A program made the position numbers and the translations under genes. DNA of 64,000 bases from Acidisarcina polymorpha. Lineage in GTDB: Bacteria; Acidobacteriota; Terriglobia; Terriglobales; Acidobacteriaceae. This document shows, piece by piece, positions 1 through 9,501 of this stretch. The notes under the pieces are model-generated. The model did not search any database, was not told where the DNA came from, and saw only the letters and a program-made list of their open reading frames with translations. The stretch spans positions 4,154,001 through 4,218,000 of the forward strand of contig NZ_CP030840.1 of NCBI RefSeq assembly GCF_003330725.1, given 5' to 3'. Each line of letters starts with the position of its first letter. Within the stretch, counting starts at the first letter, position 1.

Positions 1-255
1 ACTACCTCCAGCTTATTCACTTGAACTTTATCAGGTATTCCACCCCACATCCAGACGGGTAGCAAATGCCCATCCTCGGCAAGGAGCGACAATAGTCTGA
101 TGTTGAAACGGGAGTAACCGCTTCAACACGGAGACCATATTCTGGCTTCGTCAAGCTGGGCGGCGCATGTCTTGGGCGTATTTGCCCATGCTAAACGGAA
201 CCGAGGCTGCGATGCATCGAGCTTTTGCTGGGAGAGCATGCGAGCTGCGCAGCCT

Positions 256-1065
256 TCAAGGTAGAAAGGCGGCCACAGGATTTGATAGTGTGCCCACCCC
301 TTCCACTGAGACCTCAACGAGATCGCCTGGCTGCATAGGAGCAACGCCCGCCGGCGTTCCGGTAGGAATAAGATCTCCGGGCAGCAGCGTCATGGCCGCC
401 GTGATGTAGCGAAGCAGGTGGGCGATGGGGAAGATGAGGTCGATCGTGCTTCCATGCTGCTTCACATTACCGTTGAGCCGGGTCTCGACCTCCAGGCCGA
501 GGTCGGGATCGATTTCATTGGTGACGATCGGGCCCACTGGGCAAAAGGTGTCGAATCCCTTGGCGCGGGACCATTGCCCGTCAGATTTCTGAAGGTCGCG
601 GGCGGTTACGTCGTTGACGATGGTGTATCCACGGATATATTGCCTGACGTCCTCGTCGGGCTGAATGCGGCTGGCACGTTTGCCAATGACGACGGCGAGC
701 TCCCCCTCGAAATCGACACGGCTCGATTGCGGTGGAATGCAGATAGTTTCGCCGCTGGCGAGGATCGCGGAGGGAGCTTTCAGAAACAGCAGCGGCTCTT
801 TGGGGACCTCGTTGCCCAGTTCGGCTGCGTGATCACGATAGTTGCGGCCGATGCAGACGATCTTCGACGGGACGACTGGGGCGAACAATGTAGCCCGGCC
901 GAAGGGTACCGGTTCAAAGGCGGCAGCCTCCGCTTCGCTCGGAAACCTGGTCCAGGCGTCCTCCTCAGGAGGCGGCAACAGAATCTCGATCCAGTCATGG
1001 CCGCCCCGTTGACGCACTTCTCCGTACTGTGGACCAAAGTCGGTTTGAAAGCGGCAATATCGCAT
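256..1065 (-). CDS. fumarylacetoacetate hydrolase family protein
   Basis: Likely a cytosolic, metal-dependent hydrolase, isomerase or decarboxylase acting on 2-oxo or 1,3-dicarbonyl acids. The 269 residues start with a short N-terminal domain, then show CIGRNYRDHAAELG and DFEGELAVVIGKRA (acidic metal ligands), followed by VNDVTARDLQ and the C-terminal GTPAGVAPMQPGDLVEV block typical of the FAH fold. I start at the ATG at 1065 because it has a GGAG 11 bases upstream and avoids running into the lipoprotein gene that ends at 1091; a longer reading frame exists upstream. The gene probably follows the FN3 lipoprotein in one transcript. The exact substrate cannot be read from the sequence; homologues include 2-hydroxyhepta-2,4-diene-1,7-dioate isomerase and acylpyruvase. 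Confidence 0.9.
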   Translation of the reverse strand: MRYCRFQTDFGPQYGEVRQRGGHDWIEILLPPPEEDAWTRFPSEAEAAAFEPVPFGRATLFAPVVPSKIVCIGRNYRDHAAELGNEVPKEPLLFLKAPSAILASGETICIPPQSSRVDFEGELAVVIGKRASRIQPDEDVRQYIRGYTIVNDVTARDLQKSDGQWSRAKGFDTFCPVGPIVTNEIDPDLGLEVETRLNGNVKQHGSTIDLIFPIAHLLRYITAAMTLLPGDLIPTGTPAGVAPMQPGDLVEVSVEGVGTLSNPVAAFLP

Positions 1066-1090
1066 TGGCAGGTTTCTCCGGTAGTACGAA

Positions 1091-2236
1091 CTATGGTTTG
1101 GTGCGCAGAGTTTCGGTGACTTCCACCGAGCGGGCGCTTTCATTGCCATCCCGGTCGATAGCACTGACCGAATAGGTGTATTCTTGCCCTGGTTTTGCGG
1201 TCAGGTCGCGGTACGAGGGGGTCTCTAGGGGAGCGTCCGCGGGTGAGACGCGGGTTGGTTCGCTGCTTCCTTGACGGCGGTAGACTGCGTATCCAGCCAG
1301 ATCGCTTTCAGTATTCGGAGCCCAAGATAAGTCGATAGCGCCCTCATCTGGTGCGGCAACGGCGGCAAGGCCGATTGGGGGCCGAGGGGGAAAAGTGTCC
1401 TTGGTTGTCACGCTAATCTCTGAGCTCGTAGCCCCTTCCACCTGAACCGACTTACCGTTGACCGTGACTACCTCGGCACGGGAGAGTCGATAGCTGTAGC
1501 GCTGATTCGGCGCTGCATCAGGATCGAGGACCTTGCCGGTCTCCAGGCCATCCGGCTGCTGCACAGTGAGCATTTGGTCTTTGACAAGCTGCGGCGACGA
1601 TTCTGCAAAAGGAGAGTGTCCCGGTTTGGCGGAGGTTGAAGGCTTGGAGATCGAAAGTAGAGTGCGTTGAATCTCGATCTTGTGCTCGTCTCCGTTTAAG
1701 GAGGATGGCTGCCACTGCAGCAGCACGCCGGACGCTGTCATCTCTCCGCGCACGCCGGAAAGCGGCGGCGGGGCTGCTCCGGCGAGAGTGTAGACCGGGT
1801 TCGAAGCTCCTGCAGAGCGGCCGTGCCTATTACGAACCTCAATCGTATAGCTAAGCAATTGCTTGGAACCACCCGCCAAAGAGGCTGGCAGAGTATCTAC
1901 ATAGCTGGCGGGCTTTTCAGGGGGAAAGCTGACATCGGCCACAGTCTCGCAGGAACCATTGCCCACCTGGCGGCAAATGTGCACCGGTTGCGGGCCCTTG
2001 AGCGCCAGCTTATCTGTAGTCCGGTGAGGCATGGTCCACCGCAACGTGACCTGGTCCGCGACCCGATTGGCCGTGAGATCGTCCACCGGGACCGGGAGCC
2101 GCAAGGTAGGCGGCAGGGGGACCCCGGTTTGCCCGCAACCAGTTATCCAGAAAATCATCGCCAACAGAGAGAGCTGGCTGAAACAGAAGCGGACGGCGCA
2201 CAATTTCGAAGCAGGGGAGGGAAAGCGCCGTAGCAT
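1091..2236 (-). CDS. lipoprotein with fibronectin type III repeats
   Basis: Predicted lipid-anchored envelope protein of 381 residues. The N-terminus is basic, then hydrophobic, and ends in a lipobox (ITGC at about residues 31-34), after which the mature protein begins GQTGVPLPP. Three FN3-like segments follow: VDDLTANRVADQVTLRW, then LSGVRGEMTASGVLLQW, then IGLAAVAAPDEGAIDLSW with SDLAGYAVYRR, a classic FN3 strand pattern. I chose the ATG at 2236; a TTG at 2269 overlapping the stop of the upstream epimerase gene (TTGA) would add 11 residues and suggests translational coupling. Role unknown; such domains usually mediate binding at the cell surface or in the periplasm. Confidence 0.8.
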   Translation of the reverse strand: MLRRFPSPASKLCAVRFCFSQLSLLAMIFWITGCGQTGVPLPPTLRLPVPVDDLTANRVADQVTLRWTMPHRTTDKLALKGPQPVHICRQVGNGSCETVADVSFPPEKPASYVDTLPASLAGGSKQLLSYTIEVRNRHGRSAGASNPVYTLAGAAPPPLSGVRGEMTASGVLLQWQPSSLNGDEHKIEIQRTLLSISKPSTSAKPGHSPFAESSPQLVKDQMLTVQQPDGLETGKVLDPDAAPNQRYSYRLSRAEVVTVNGKSVQVEGATSSEISVTTKDTFPPRPPIGLAAVAAPDEGAIDLSWAPNTESDLAGYAVYRRQGSSEPTRVSPADAPLETPSYRDLTAKPGQEYTYSVSAIDRDGNESARSVEVTETLRTKP

Positions 2237-2265
2237 CGAATTAAGCGTAGCAGACCAAGAGCCCC

Positions 2266-3210
2266 TCAAGCAGGCGACGAAATGATGCTCTCTAATGCTG
2301 GGCCCAGTAGCGGGTCGGCGAATTCAAAGCCGTTCTGTAGCAACTTAGCTGGAACCACCCGGTCGCTGGCGAGTAGCGCCTGATCCGCCATCTCTCCAAA
2401 GGCCAGACGCAAAGCAAACGACGGCGCCGGAAGTATCGCGGGACGATGAAGAGCACTTCCCAAGGCACGAGTGAACTCGGCATTGGTCACTGGGTTCGGA
2501 GCGACGACGTTGACCGCGCCGCGGATCGCCGGTTCATCGATACAGTAGCGCAAGATCGACACCGCATCCCGCAGCGTGATCCAAGGCATAAACTGACGAC
2601 CATTGCCCAGCGGCCCGCCGAGCCCGAGGCGAAAGAGAGGAAGCATCTTCGCCAAGGCCCCTCCCTGGGGCGAAAGTACTACCCCGAAGCGAGCATGGAC
2701 CACCCGAATACCGGCTGCTTCCGCGGCTAGAGTAGCTGCCTCCCAGGCGACGCAGGTGTTTGCGAGAAAGCCCTCTCCAGGCGGAGAATTCTCATCTAAA
2801 ATTTCCTCCGCGCGATTGCCGTAAATCCCGATTGCCGAGGCGCAAACAAGAACTTCCGGCAGCGGCGCTAGTTTTAGAAGGGTGTTTACTAACGCCGTTG
2901 TGCTTTGCACGCGGCTGTTGAAGATTTCGCGCTTGTATGCGGGCGTCCACCGAGGACCTGCGACCGTGGCCCCGCTGAGATGAACCGCAGCGGTGACGCC
3001 ACGAAGGAGTTGCAGGTCTGCAAGGGGCGGCTCAGCCGATGGATTCCAAAGAACGGCTTGGCCCGCCTTTGCTTCCCTGACATGTTCCTTCTGTCGCACC
3101 AGGCGTACAAGATGAATCGGTTCCGGCATCCAACCACGTACTAGAGCTGAGCCGATTAGGCCCGAGGCGCCGCTCACCAGAATTGTTTTGTTCAACGACG
3201 CAAAGTTCAT
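2266..3210 (-). CDS. TIGR01777 family NAD(P)-dependent epimerase (YfcH-like)
   Basis: Short-chain dehydrogenase of the extended epimerase class, 314 residues, close to the usual size. The nucleotide-binding motif is GASGLIGSALVRGW near the N-terminus, followed by VHLSGATVAGPRW, the family-typical ASAIGIYGNR segment and the conserved C-terminal PWITLRDAVSILRYCID and NVVAPNPVTNAEFTRALG blocks. These are hallmarks of the YfcH/SulA-like family, whose substrate is not established. It is the first gene of a three-gene minus-strand run, overlapping the possible TTG start of the FN3 lipoprotein by 4 bases. Confidence 0.88.
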   Translation of the reverse strand: MNFASLNKTILVSGASGLIGSALVRGWMPEPIHLVRLVRQKEHVREAKAGQAVLWNPSAEPPLADLQLLRGVTAAVHLSGATVAGPRWTPAYKREIFNSRVQSTTALVNTLLKLAPLPEVLVCASAIGIYGNRAEEILDENSPPGEGFLANTCVAWEAATLAAEAAGIRVVHARFGVVLSPQGGALAKMLPLFRLGLGGPLGNGRQFMPWITLRDAVSILRYCIDEPAIRGAVNVVAPNPVTNAEFTRALGSALHRPAILPAPSFALRLAFGEMADQALLASDRVVPAKLLQNGFEFADPLLGPALESIISSPA

Positions 3211-3355
3211 GGGCTTTATGCACCAGTCAGCGGATTTTGGTCGAACGAAATGATAGAAGATGCTACATTTGGTTTGACCTGAACAGAATAGATTTTAGCT
3301 GGAGCAACAAAATAGAGATGGCAGCCATCTCACTAACTCAGAGGTGAGGAGCGAC

Positions 3356-4183
3356 ATGGAAACGATCAATGAGTCGGAAATAGAGGCGAGCGAGCAGACG
3401 GTTAGCCCTGTGGCCAAGGTATTAGGCCCAAAAACACAGATCGATCCAGAGAGCGCTGAGGCTTTTATCGCTGAAAAGCACATTGGAGAACGGATCAAGA
3501 GGCTGCGGTTGAAAAAATCAATGGGGTTGGTTGAGTTGGGACGGCATACTGGCCTTTCGGCCAGCTTTCTCTCGCAACTAGAGACCGGGAGGGTGGTGCC
3601 CACCCTACGGAATCTTGCCCGAATTGCCATGGTGTTCAGCAAAGACCTCTCCTACTTTTTCGAGACCGAGCCGAATACTCTCTTTCGGGTGCACAAGAAG
3701 AAGGAGCGCGTTCGCTTGCCGCAGACCGGGGTCGACGACCCTACTTATTACTTCGAGAGTCTGGGATACATGGTACCCGACCGCCAACTCGACCCCTACT
3801 ATGCAGAGTTCATTCCACTGAAGAAAAATATGGAGGTCCGTCCTCATGTGCATCCGGGATATGAATTCCTGTACATGCTTGAGGGTGAATTAGAGATCCG
3901 CCACGCCGATAAAGTCCACATTGTCGAAGCCGGGGATGGCGTCTACTTCGATGCGAGTACTCCGCATGCCTATCGATGCGCCGGCAAAATCCCAGCCGTG
4001 GCGATCATCGTTACGATGCATCAGCAGGCAAGTTCCCAGCCAGCTATGAATCTGCGGCCAATGGGCGCAATGTTAGGGGCCCGTACTCCGCAAAGCGGGA
4101 CTTCAGCCAGGCCGACCATCAACGCACAGCGGGCGGTAACTCAATCCAATGGTCTTAGCGTTCCACCGCAGGCCACCAGCTAG
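3356..4183 (+). CDS. XRE-family transcriptional regulator with C-terminal cupin domain
   Basis: Probable one-component regulator of 275 residues. After about 45 acidic residues there is a helix-turn-helix (GERIKRLRLKKSMGLVELG, then GLSASFLSQLETGRVVPTL), and from about residue 150 a cupin fold with HPGYEFLYMLEGELEI and VEAGDGVYFDASTPHAYR, which carries possible metal-binding His residues. Members of this class (PuuR/SutR-like) sense small molecules through the cupin. The start at 3356 is set by a very strong ribosome-binding site, GAGGTGAGGAG, four bases upstream. The last 50 residues are low-complexity. It stands alone, divergent from the epimerase gene, so its target cannot be inferred from neighbours. 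Confidence 0.9.
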   Translation: METINESEIEASEQTVSPVAKVLGPKTQIDPESAEAFIAEKHIGERIKRLRLKKSMGLVELGRHTGLSASFLSQLETGRVVPTLRNLARIAMVFSKDLSYFFETEPNTLFRVHKKKERVRLPQTGVDDPTYYFESLGYMVPDRQLDPYYAEFIPLKKNMEVRPHVHPGYEFLYMLEGELEIRHADKVHIVEAGDGVYFDASTPHAYRCAGKIPAVAIIVTMHQQASSQPAMNLRPMGAMLGARTPQSGTSARPTINAQRAVTQSNGLSVPPQATS

Positions 4184-4221
4184 GAATCTGCGTAGGAAGT
4201 GGCTGACAGAGCTGCCGCACG

Positions 4222-5043
4222 CTATTCAGAGGCGGAGATCGGCGACTCTGAGGCCACTTCGACCGGCTCGACGGGCGCCTTTGTTTTTGGCGTCCGTTTT
4301 TTCTTGACCGGGGTGACCGGGGGCGGTGGCGGTGGTTCCAGAGAGATGTCGAAATACAGCAACCGGCCGCAGCTCTCGCAGGTGAGAAGCTGTCCGCTCC
4401 GTACTTGATTCCAGATTTGCGGGCGCAGGTACATCTGACAAGCAAGGCAGCGCTGGCCCTGAACTCTGGCTAATCCGGTCTTCCGCGAAGAGGACGACAC
4501 GCGATCATAGGTGACCAGGATGGAAGAGTCGATCTTCTTTCTGTGCTGCTCGCGTTCGACTCGGAGGACATTCAGCTTGGCCTGCTGTTCGGCAGTGGCC
4601 GCGTTCGCGAGGTTCTTTTCCTGCTCGATGAGGCTATTCTGTTCCGCTAATGCAGTGGTCGCATCGCGCTTGGTCGCCTGAAGCGACTCGATTCGCTCCA
4701 TAATTTGAATCTGCTGGTCTTCGATCTTTTTGATCTCGGCCTCAGCGAAATCGATTTCATGCTGGAGGGCACGAAATTCATCATTGGTCTTGACGCTGCT
4801 GCTCTGTCCTCGGTATTTGAGCACCTTCTGCTGAACGTCTTTGAGATCACTATCCAGCCGGCGGCGACGGGCTTCTTCTGCCGCGATCGCTTTCTCAGCT
4901 TGCTCGAGTGAGACTCGATGGCTCTTGAGTCGTTCTTCTAGGGAAGCGAGATGCTTCGGCAGTTCTGCGATGGAATGAAGCAGTTGAGCAATCTGCTCAT
5001 CGACTGTTTGCAGGCGGATTAAGTGTTCGAGTCCAGCATCCAT
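4222..5043 (-). CDS. coiled-coil protein with C4-type zinc ribbon (CT398-like)
   Basis: Cytosolic 273-residue protein. Residues about 10-175 are a long heptad-rich coiled coil with many Glu, Lys and Gln. A C4 zinc ribbon follows, with the pairs CLAC and CESC separated by about 20 residues ([11 protein letters not shown]). The tail is Pro/Lys-rich ([13 protein letters not shown]) and probably disordered. This architecture matches the CT398/FlgZ-like zinc-ribbon family, suggested to bind nucleic acid or act as a chaperone-type adaptor; no enzymatic function is evident. The gene is convergent with the XRE-cupin gene and divergent from the MFS exporter. Confidence 0.85.
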   Translation of the reverse strand: MDAGLEHLIRLQTVDEQIAQLLHSIAELPKHLASLEERLKSHRVSLEQAEKAIAAEEARRRRLDSDLKDVQQKVLKYRGQSSSVKTNDEFRALQHEIDFAEAEIKKIEDQQIQIMERIESLQATKRDATTALAEQNSLIEQEKNLANAATAEQQAKLNVLRVEREQHRKKIDSSILVTYDRVSSSSRKTGLARVQGQRCLACQMYLRPQIWNQVRSGQLLTCESCGRLLYFDISLEPPPPPPVTPVKKKRTPKTKAPVEPVEVASESPISASE

Positions 5044-5183
5044 GCGGTGTACTTAGTTTAACATGCGGGTGTCGCCTTCGATCGAAGAGTTGCTCCGCCA
5101 AGCAGCATTATCTCAAGCAGCATAAGCTTAGGAGCCAACCCCCAAAAGCGGCTCTGCACAGTTTGGTCGATGAGCAACCTTCT

Positions 5184-6827
5184 ATGAGCACGGTGGTCGA
5201 AGCACCTTCGCAAGCGGCACTCCAGGCGATCGACGCTGCATGGAAGCCAAGAAACAATCCCTGGCTGATTGCCATCACTGTGACCTTGGCGACCTTCATG
5301 GAGGTGCTCGACACCTCTATCGCCAACGTCGCACTGCCTCATATTGCCGGGGGTCTAGGGGCTTCACAGGATGAAGCTACGTGGGTGTTGACCTCCTACC
5401 TGGTTTCGAACGCGATCATCCTGCCGGCAAGCGCTTATCTCACCTCGTTCGTGGGCCGCAAGCGCTTTTACATGTGGTGTGTGGTGCTCTTCGGGATCAG
5501 TTCGGCTTTGTGCGGCCTGGCTCCGTCGCTGCCACTCTTGATATTGTTTCGTGTCCTCCAAGGGGTGGGGGGTGGAGGACTTGCGCCGAGCGAACAGGCG
5601 ATTCTGGCCGATACCTTTCCCCCGAAGCAGCGCGGACAGGCTTTTGCCGTATATGGCTTGGCGGTCGTCTTCGCCCCGGCAATCGGGCCCACCTTGGGCG
5701 GGTACATCACCGACAACTTCGACTGGAGATGGATTTTCTTCATCAATGTGCCGGTGGCGCTGTTGTCCCTGTTCTTGACCCAGAGGATGGTCGAGGACCC
5801 TCCGCATATCCAACGCGAAGTGGCGGCGATGCGGAAGCGAGGGCTCAATCTCGACTATCTTGGCTTCGGCCTGCTGGCTATCGGCTTCGGCTCGCTTGAA
5901 TTCGTGTTGGACAAAGGACAGGAAGACGATTGGTTCGGCTCCCGCCTCATCACGGTGTTCATCTCGATCTGCGTGGTCTCGTTGATCGCATTGATCGCTT
6001 GGGAGATTCGACAGATCCGGAGGAGTCATCGTCCAATCCTCGATCTCACCCTGTTTCGAAACCGGACCTTTGCCATCTCATTCCTGCTGATGTTTGTGCT
6101 GGGATTCGCACTCTTCGGGACCACCGTCTTGATCCCGCAGTTCGTACAGACGTTGCTGGGATATACGGCGGAGCAGGCAGGGCTGGTGATCTCACCCGGC
6201 GGCTTCACGGTAATGCTGATGATGCCTCTGGTAGGCTTCCTTGTTGGCCGGGTCGACCCTCGCTACCTGATCGCGTACGGGTTCGCGAGCACAGCGGCGG
6301 CGCTGGCCTTCATGCACACGTTGAATCTTGGCGTGAGCTACCAGTACATCGCCATGCTGCGGGTGCTGCAGGCCTCGGGGTTGGCTTTCCTCTTTGTACC
6401 CATCAACACCATCTCGTACACCGACATTCCCAGACAGAAGAACAACGATGTCTCCGGGCTGACCAACCTGGCGCGCAACATTGGCGGCAGCGTAGGAACG
6501 TCGTTCCTGGTGACCTGGCTGGCGCGGAGGGGACAATTTCATCAGCAGCGCCTCGGCTCGCATATGGACGTCAACTCGCTTACCATGCAGCAACGGACTG
6601 CGGCCATGGCGAACTACTTGCTTCATGCGCCCGGTGGACCAGCTACTTTCGCGCAGGCAAAGGGATTGGCGCAAGGCAATATGTACCGGCAGCTGCTGCG
6701 GCAGAGTTCAATGTTGTCTTACCTCGACGTCATCACCGTCCTGGCCTTAGGCAGCGTTTGTATGGTGCCGCTGGTTTTTCTGATGAAGAAGCGCAAGCCC
6801 AGCAAGGGCCAGATAGCGGTGCATTGA
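5184..6827 (+). CDS. DHA2 family MFS multidrug efflux transporter (EmrB/QacA type)
   Basis: Inner-membrane, proton-driven drug exporter of 547 residues with about 14 hydrophobic segments. It shows the DHA2 signature near helix 1 (LATFMEVLDTSIANVALPHI), GGLGASQDEATWVLTSYLV, the loop 2-3 motif GRKRFYMW and the antiporter motif region GPTLGGYITDNFDWRWIFFINVP. I start at the ATG at 5184; a TTG at 5163 would add seven residues. Neither a HlyD-type adaptor nor a TolC-like channel lies next to it, so it either works alone or uses components encoded elsewhere. Substrate unknown. Confidence 0.92.
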   Translation: MSTVVEAPSQAALQAIDAAWKPRNNPWLIAITVTLATFMEVLDTSIANVALPHIAGGLGASQDEATWVLTSYLVSNAIILPASAYLTSFVGRKRFYMWCVVLFGISSALCGLAPSLPLLILFRVLQGVGGGGLAPSEQAILADTFPPKQRGQAFAVYGLAVVFAPAIGPTLGGYITDNFDWRWIFFINVPVALLSLFLTQRMVEDPPHIQREVAAMRKRGLNLDYLGFGLLAIGFGSLEFVLDKGQEDDWFGSRLITVFISICVVSLIALIAWEIRQIRRSHRPILDLTLFRNRTFAISFLLMFVLGFALFGTTVLIPQFVQTLLGYTAEQAGLVISPGGFTVMLMMPLVGFLVGRVDPRYLIAYGFASTAAALAFMHTLNLGVSYQYIAMLRVLQASGLAFLFVPINTISYTDIPRQKNNDVSGLTNLARNIGGSVGTSFLVTWLARRGQFHQQRLGSHMDVNSLTMQQRTAAMANYLLHAPGGPATFAQAKGLAQGNMYRQLLRQSSMLSYLDVITVLALGSVCMVPLVFLMKKRKPSKGQIAVH

Positions 6828-6938
6828 TCTGCGTTCATGACGAAGTAGTAAATTTCGTGGAGCAGCGTCGCCCGACGCGGCACGTGATTTCAAATGCTGC
6901 TAGCCTTTGAGAGAAATCCCCAGAAACAGGAGAGTCGC

Positions 6939-7172
6939 ATGGCGAACGAACCAGAAGATGATTTTGAAGATGAACCTGAAGAGGACGAAGAAGACCTCGA
7001 CGATAACGAGCTTTCGAGTGAAGAAGCGGAAGAGCGATATTTGGCGATTCTGCAGTCGGCAACCGAAATAACCGCAGCCGCGGTTTCGAATGCCGGGCCG
7101 CAAGCGCTCGAGAATCCCGACCAGGTCGCGACTCTCTTCACAAAGGTCTTTGATGCGATCGTGAATTTGTAA
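6939..7172 (+). CDS. small acidic protein, unknown function
   Basis: A 77-residue protein starting at an ATG preceded by AGGAG (about 7 bases). Residues 1-30 are almost entirely Asp and Glu (EDDFEDEPEEDEEDLDD), and the remainder looks like a short helical domain (YLAILQSATEITAAAV, then NPDQVATLFTKVFDAIVNL). I do not recognise the family. It sits 110 bases after the exporter and could be co-transcribed with it. A strong hairpin follows at 7283-7317. The very acidic start might mimic nucleic acid or bind a basic partner, but that is only inference. Confidence 0.65.
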   Translation: MANEPEDDFEDEPEEDEEDLDDNELSSEEAEERYLAILQSATEITAAAVSNAGPQALENPDQVATLFTKVFDAIVNL

Positions 7173-7282
7173 CGGTTTCGGATCCTTGCCCAGGAAGAGC
7201 GGCGGTGCCTGACCGAATCGCCTACCACGGCGGCCGGGCATCTCTCGGGCGTACCCGATCCCGATTCAATGAAGCAGTCTTC

Positions 7283-7317
7283 GGAGGAAGCCGTGGCATA
7301 TGCCTCCGGCTTCTTCC
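7283..7317. terminator. perfect-core hairpin between convergent genes, possible terminator
   Basis: GGAGGAAGCCG pairs with CGGCTTCTTCC with one G-T wobble, enclosing a further self-complementary GGCATATGCC. It lies between the acidic-protein gene (plus strand) and the 75-residue membrane gene (minus strand), which converge here. No clear T-run follows on either side, so termination is likely but not certain. Confidence 0.5.
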
Positions 7318-7429
7318 ATCTGCGGATAGCGGAAAAATTGTGATGAAGAGCATCATTCCAGGTGTGGAGTTGATGCTGTTCTTCGAAGATCCGTGGAAAT
7401 GTCATCCAGGCGTTCAAGGCAAAGCGGAG

Positions 7430-7657
7430 TTAGGGAAGTGGAGTGCTGCGCTCCTCGGATTTAGCCTGCGCAGCCATTTTTGCCTTCGCTGCGGTCAAGA
7501 CTCGGCGATAACGATCAGAGGGAGGCTCGACCAGCGAGTCCTCCAGAGCTTTGCGGTAGCCCCCCGAGTAGATGGCGTAGAGCACCACCAGCGAGCAGCC
7601 GACTCCCAGGGCGAAGCCGAAGAAGAATCCATAGAACGTGCTGGCAAAAAATTCCAA
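7430..7657 (-). CDS. small single-pass membrane protein, hypothetical
   Basis: A 75-residue protein with one strong transmembrane helix near the N-terminus (FFFGFALGVGCSLVVLYAIY) followed by a basic, soluble tail with SDRYRRVLTAAKAKMAAQAK. The start is a TTG with AGG six bases upstream; no in-frame ATG covers the membrane helix. The pattern, a helix then a positively charged cytoplasmic tail, suggests an N-out or N-in inner-membrane anchor. I do not recognise a family. The ordered hydrophobic-then-basic pattern supports a real gene, but moderately. Confidence 0.5.
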   Translation of the reverse strand: MEFFASTFYGFFFGFALGVGCSLVVLYAIYSGGYRKALEDSLVEPPSDRYRRVLTAAKAKMAAQAKSEERSTPLP

Positions 7658-7873
7658 GTCCGACCTGCCTCGTCTTGTTTCGACCTGATCTTGTCAATGG
7701 TTGGCCCCGCCAGACCATACAGATGCGGGGTGGTAGTAAGGGAAGTATGCTTTCATTCTAGCCCTTGGTTCAGTCGGCCTTGTACCTCCCGAGGAACTGC
7801 GGAGTGTGCTCCTGCGTATGTTGATAGAGCAGGCTGGGCCACCGAGTGAATGCCTGGCGGAGAGACCTTAGTG

Positions 7874-8293
7874 ATGGAACAACTTGCTACACCAGGATGG
7901 AGCGACCAACAGCGGGCAACTTTCTATTACCAGATGGCAGCCGTTCAGAAGGACGAGGTGCTTGGCGTTTTGCTGGCGGTCTTCCTTGGTAGCTTCGGAT
8001 TGCACCACTTTTATCTGAAACAGAATGGCCTCGGCATCCTCTACCTGATCTTTTTCTGGACAGGTATTCCTGGGCTCATTGGATTACTCGAGGCATTCTT
8101 CATGCCTTCCCGTGTTCGTCGGTACAACGCCGACCAGGCGGCCCTGATTGTTGCCTCTCTGGGAGCCGCGAGCCCGACTTTCCATGCCGCGTCGCCCGCC
8201 GGCGCGGCTGCCGTCTGCGCTGCCTGCGGCACACCAGCCGTTCCCGGAGCAAAGTTCTGCGCCAAGTGCGGTTCGGCGGTCTTTCCCGCGTAG
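7874..8293 (+). CDS. TM2 domain protein with C-terminal zinc ribbon
   Basis: Membrane protein of 139 residues. A TM2 domain covers about residues 30-85: VLGVLLAVFLGSFGLHHFYL, then GILYLIFFWTGIPGLIGLLEAFFMPSRVRRYN, two helices joined by a tight turn with the conserved G-x-HHFYL. After an Ala-rich linker comes a zinc-ribbon with two CxxC pairs (VCAACGTPAVPGAKFCAKCG). TM2 proteins are widespread and poorly characterised. I chose the ATG at 7874, which follows GGCGGAG at a workable distance; an ATG at 7850 would add eight residues. Confidence 0.82.
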   Translation: MEQLATPGWSDQQRATFYYQMAAVQKDEVLGVLLAVFLGSFGLHHFYLKQNGLGILYLIFFWTGIPGLIGLLEAFFMPSRVRRYNADQAALIVASLGAASPTFHAASPAGAAAVCAACGTPAVPGAKFCAKCGSAVFPA

Positions 8294-8478
8294 CCGGAGT
8301 TTCTGGCGATCCTCTTCACCTTCGCGATCGAGCCCGCGTACTCCGGGATAGTTCCCAAGCATGCATAGGGCTCAGCCGCTCGAATGAGAGGCTCAGTGGA
8401 AAGCTCTACGATTCCCTCACGAAAAGCCAGGCCATCCGAAAGGTAGGACCCATCCTCAGGTGTGATCGCAGCCTGCGC

Positions 8479-9441
8479 TTACATATTGGTGTGGCCGTGG
8501 CGCATTTCCTCATTGAACGCGGGCCGGGTGGCGAGCAAGGCGGCGTCAAGTTTGGCCTTAAACTCCTCGGCATGATCGAGCAGCCTGGCTGTCGGCGCCG
8601 CGTAGTCTGCGGTGAGCTTCACGTAGCCTTCGCGCTCGAGAGCGGTCACCATGCTTTTCAGCTCATCGGCGGTGGTGTTGAGGTATTGCGCGTCGCGGGG
8701 GTCGGCGACCCAAACTGGATCGCTGCCGCCAAGGACACCGGAAAGCCAGTAAATCTTCGACTTCAGGAACTCGGTTCGGATAGCGCTGTCTGTATCGGTG
8801 AAGAAAAACTTCTTCTGCCAGCGGCTGTAGTAACGCGTGGTGACCGGAACCGGCTGCCGATTACCGCTTTTGACGAGTTCCAACTGACCGTAGTCAAGGG
8901 TTTTGCGCACCGCGTTGTAGATGAAAGTCTCGGCATAGGGTTGTTCTGGAGCGGGTACGATCTCGGCGAAGGTGACCGTCATGCTGGCCGAAATCTTGGC
9001 GTGCAAGGGGGCAACAACGCCGGGCCCCGATTGTCCATCTTCGAGACGCACGACTCCATGGACGACGTAATTGTCCGAGCCAGAGGTCGAACGGTGGAAG
9101 GGCCATGCGAACTCGCCCAGGCTGATCGGCAGCCCGGCCACGGTGACATAGGCGTCAGGCCGCGGATTGCGGAGGCGGCTCGCAGACTCCTGAAGATGCA
9201 GCGTCATGGCCGGCAATAATTCCTCGCCATTCGAGCCCTTTTGATGGAAGTCGAAGCGATCGGAAAGCTCGAGCAGAAGCGAGTGCCGAGGGCTGGCGTC
9301 GGCGGTTAACGCGAGCTGAAAGCGCGCTGTGGGCTGGCCGTGGAAATCGCTGCCCGCTTCTACGGAAAGAACTTGCAGACCTGCCTGGCGGGCAGCCGCG
9401 CCTAGATCTTCGCTGAGGGATGTTTCGATGTTTGTGGTCAT
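8479..9441 (-). CDS. conserved-looking hypothetical protein, 320 aa
   Basis: I do not recognise this 320-residue soluble protein. There is no signal peptide and no membrane helix. The N-terminal 180 residues look rich in beta strands (LLLELSDRFDFHQKG, then AMTVTFAEIVPAPEQPYAETF), and the C-terminus appears helical, with SRWQKKFFFTDTDSAIRTEF and a winged-helix-like tail (TADELKSMVTALEREGYVKL). A winged-helix end could mean DNA contact, but this is weak. It ends in HGHTNM, with three possible metal-binding residues. Codon use resembles its neighbours and the frame is open throughout, so a real gene is likely. Confidence 0.75.
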   Translation of the reverse strand: MTTNIETSLSEDLGAAARQAGLQVLSVEAGSDFHGQPTARFQLALTADASPRHSLLLELSDRFDFHQKGSNGEELLPAMTLHLQESASRLRNPRPDAYVTVAGLPISLGEFAWPFHRSTSGSDNYVVHGVVRLEDGQSGPGVVAPLHAKISASMTVTFAEIVPAPEQPYAETFIYNAVRKTLDYGQLELVKSGNRQPVPVTTRYYSRWQKKFFFTDTDSAIRTEFLKSKIYWLSGVLGGSDPVWVADPRDAQYLNTTADELKSMVTALEREGYVKLTADYAAPTARLLDHAEEFKAKLDAALLATRPAFNEEMRHGHTNM

Positions 9442-9501
9442 ATTTGGAGAGTCCGCTTCTTCTTTGGAGAAATCGTAAGTGGCTTCTTCATTTTAAGCGC
9501 A

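Noticed and set aside
123-344. 73-codon open frame on the minus strand near the left edge
   Set aside because: It overlaps the end of the FAH-family gene, shows no domain and has no ribosome-binding site.
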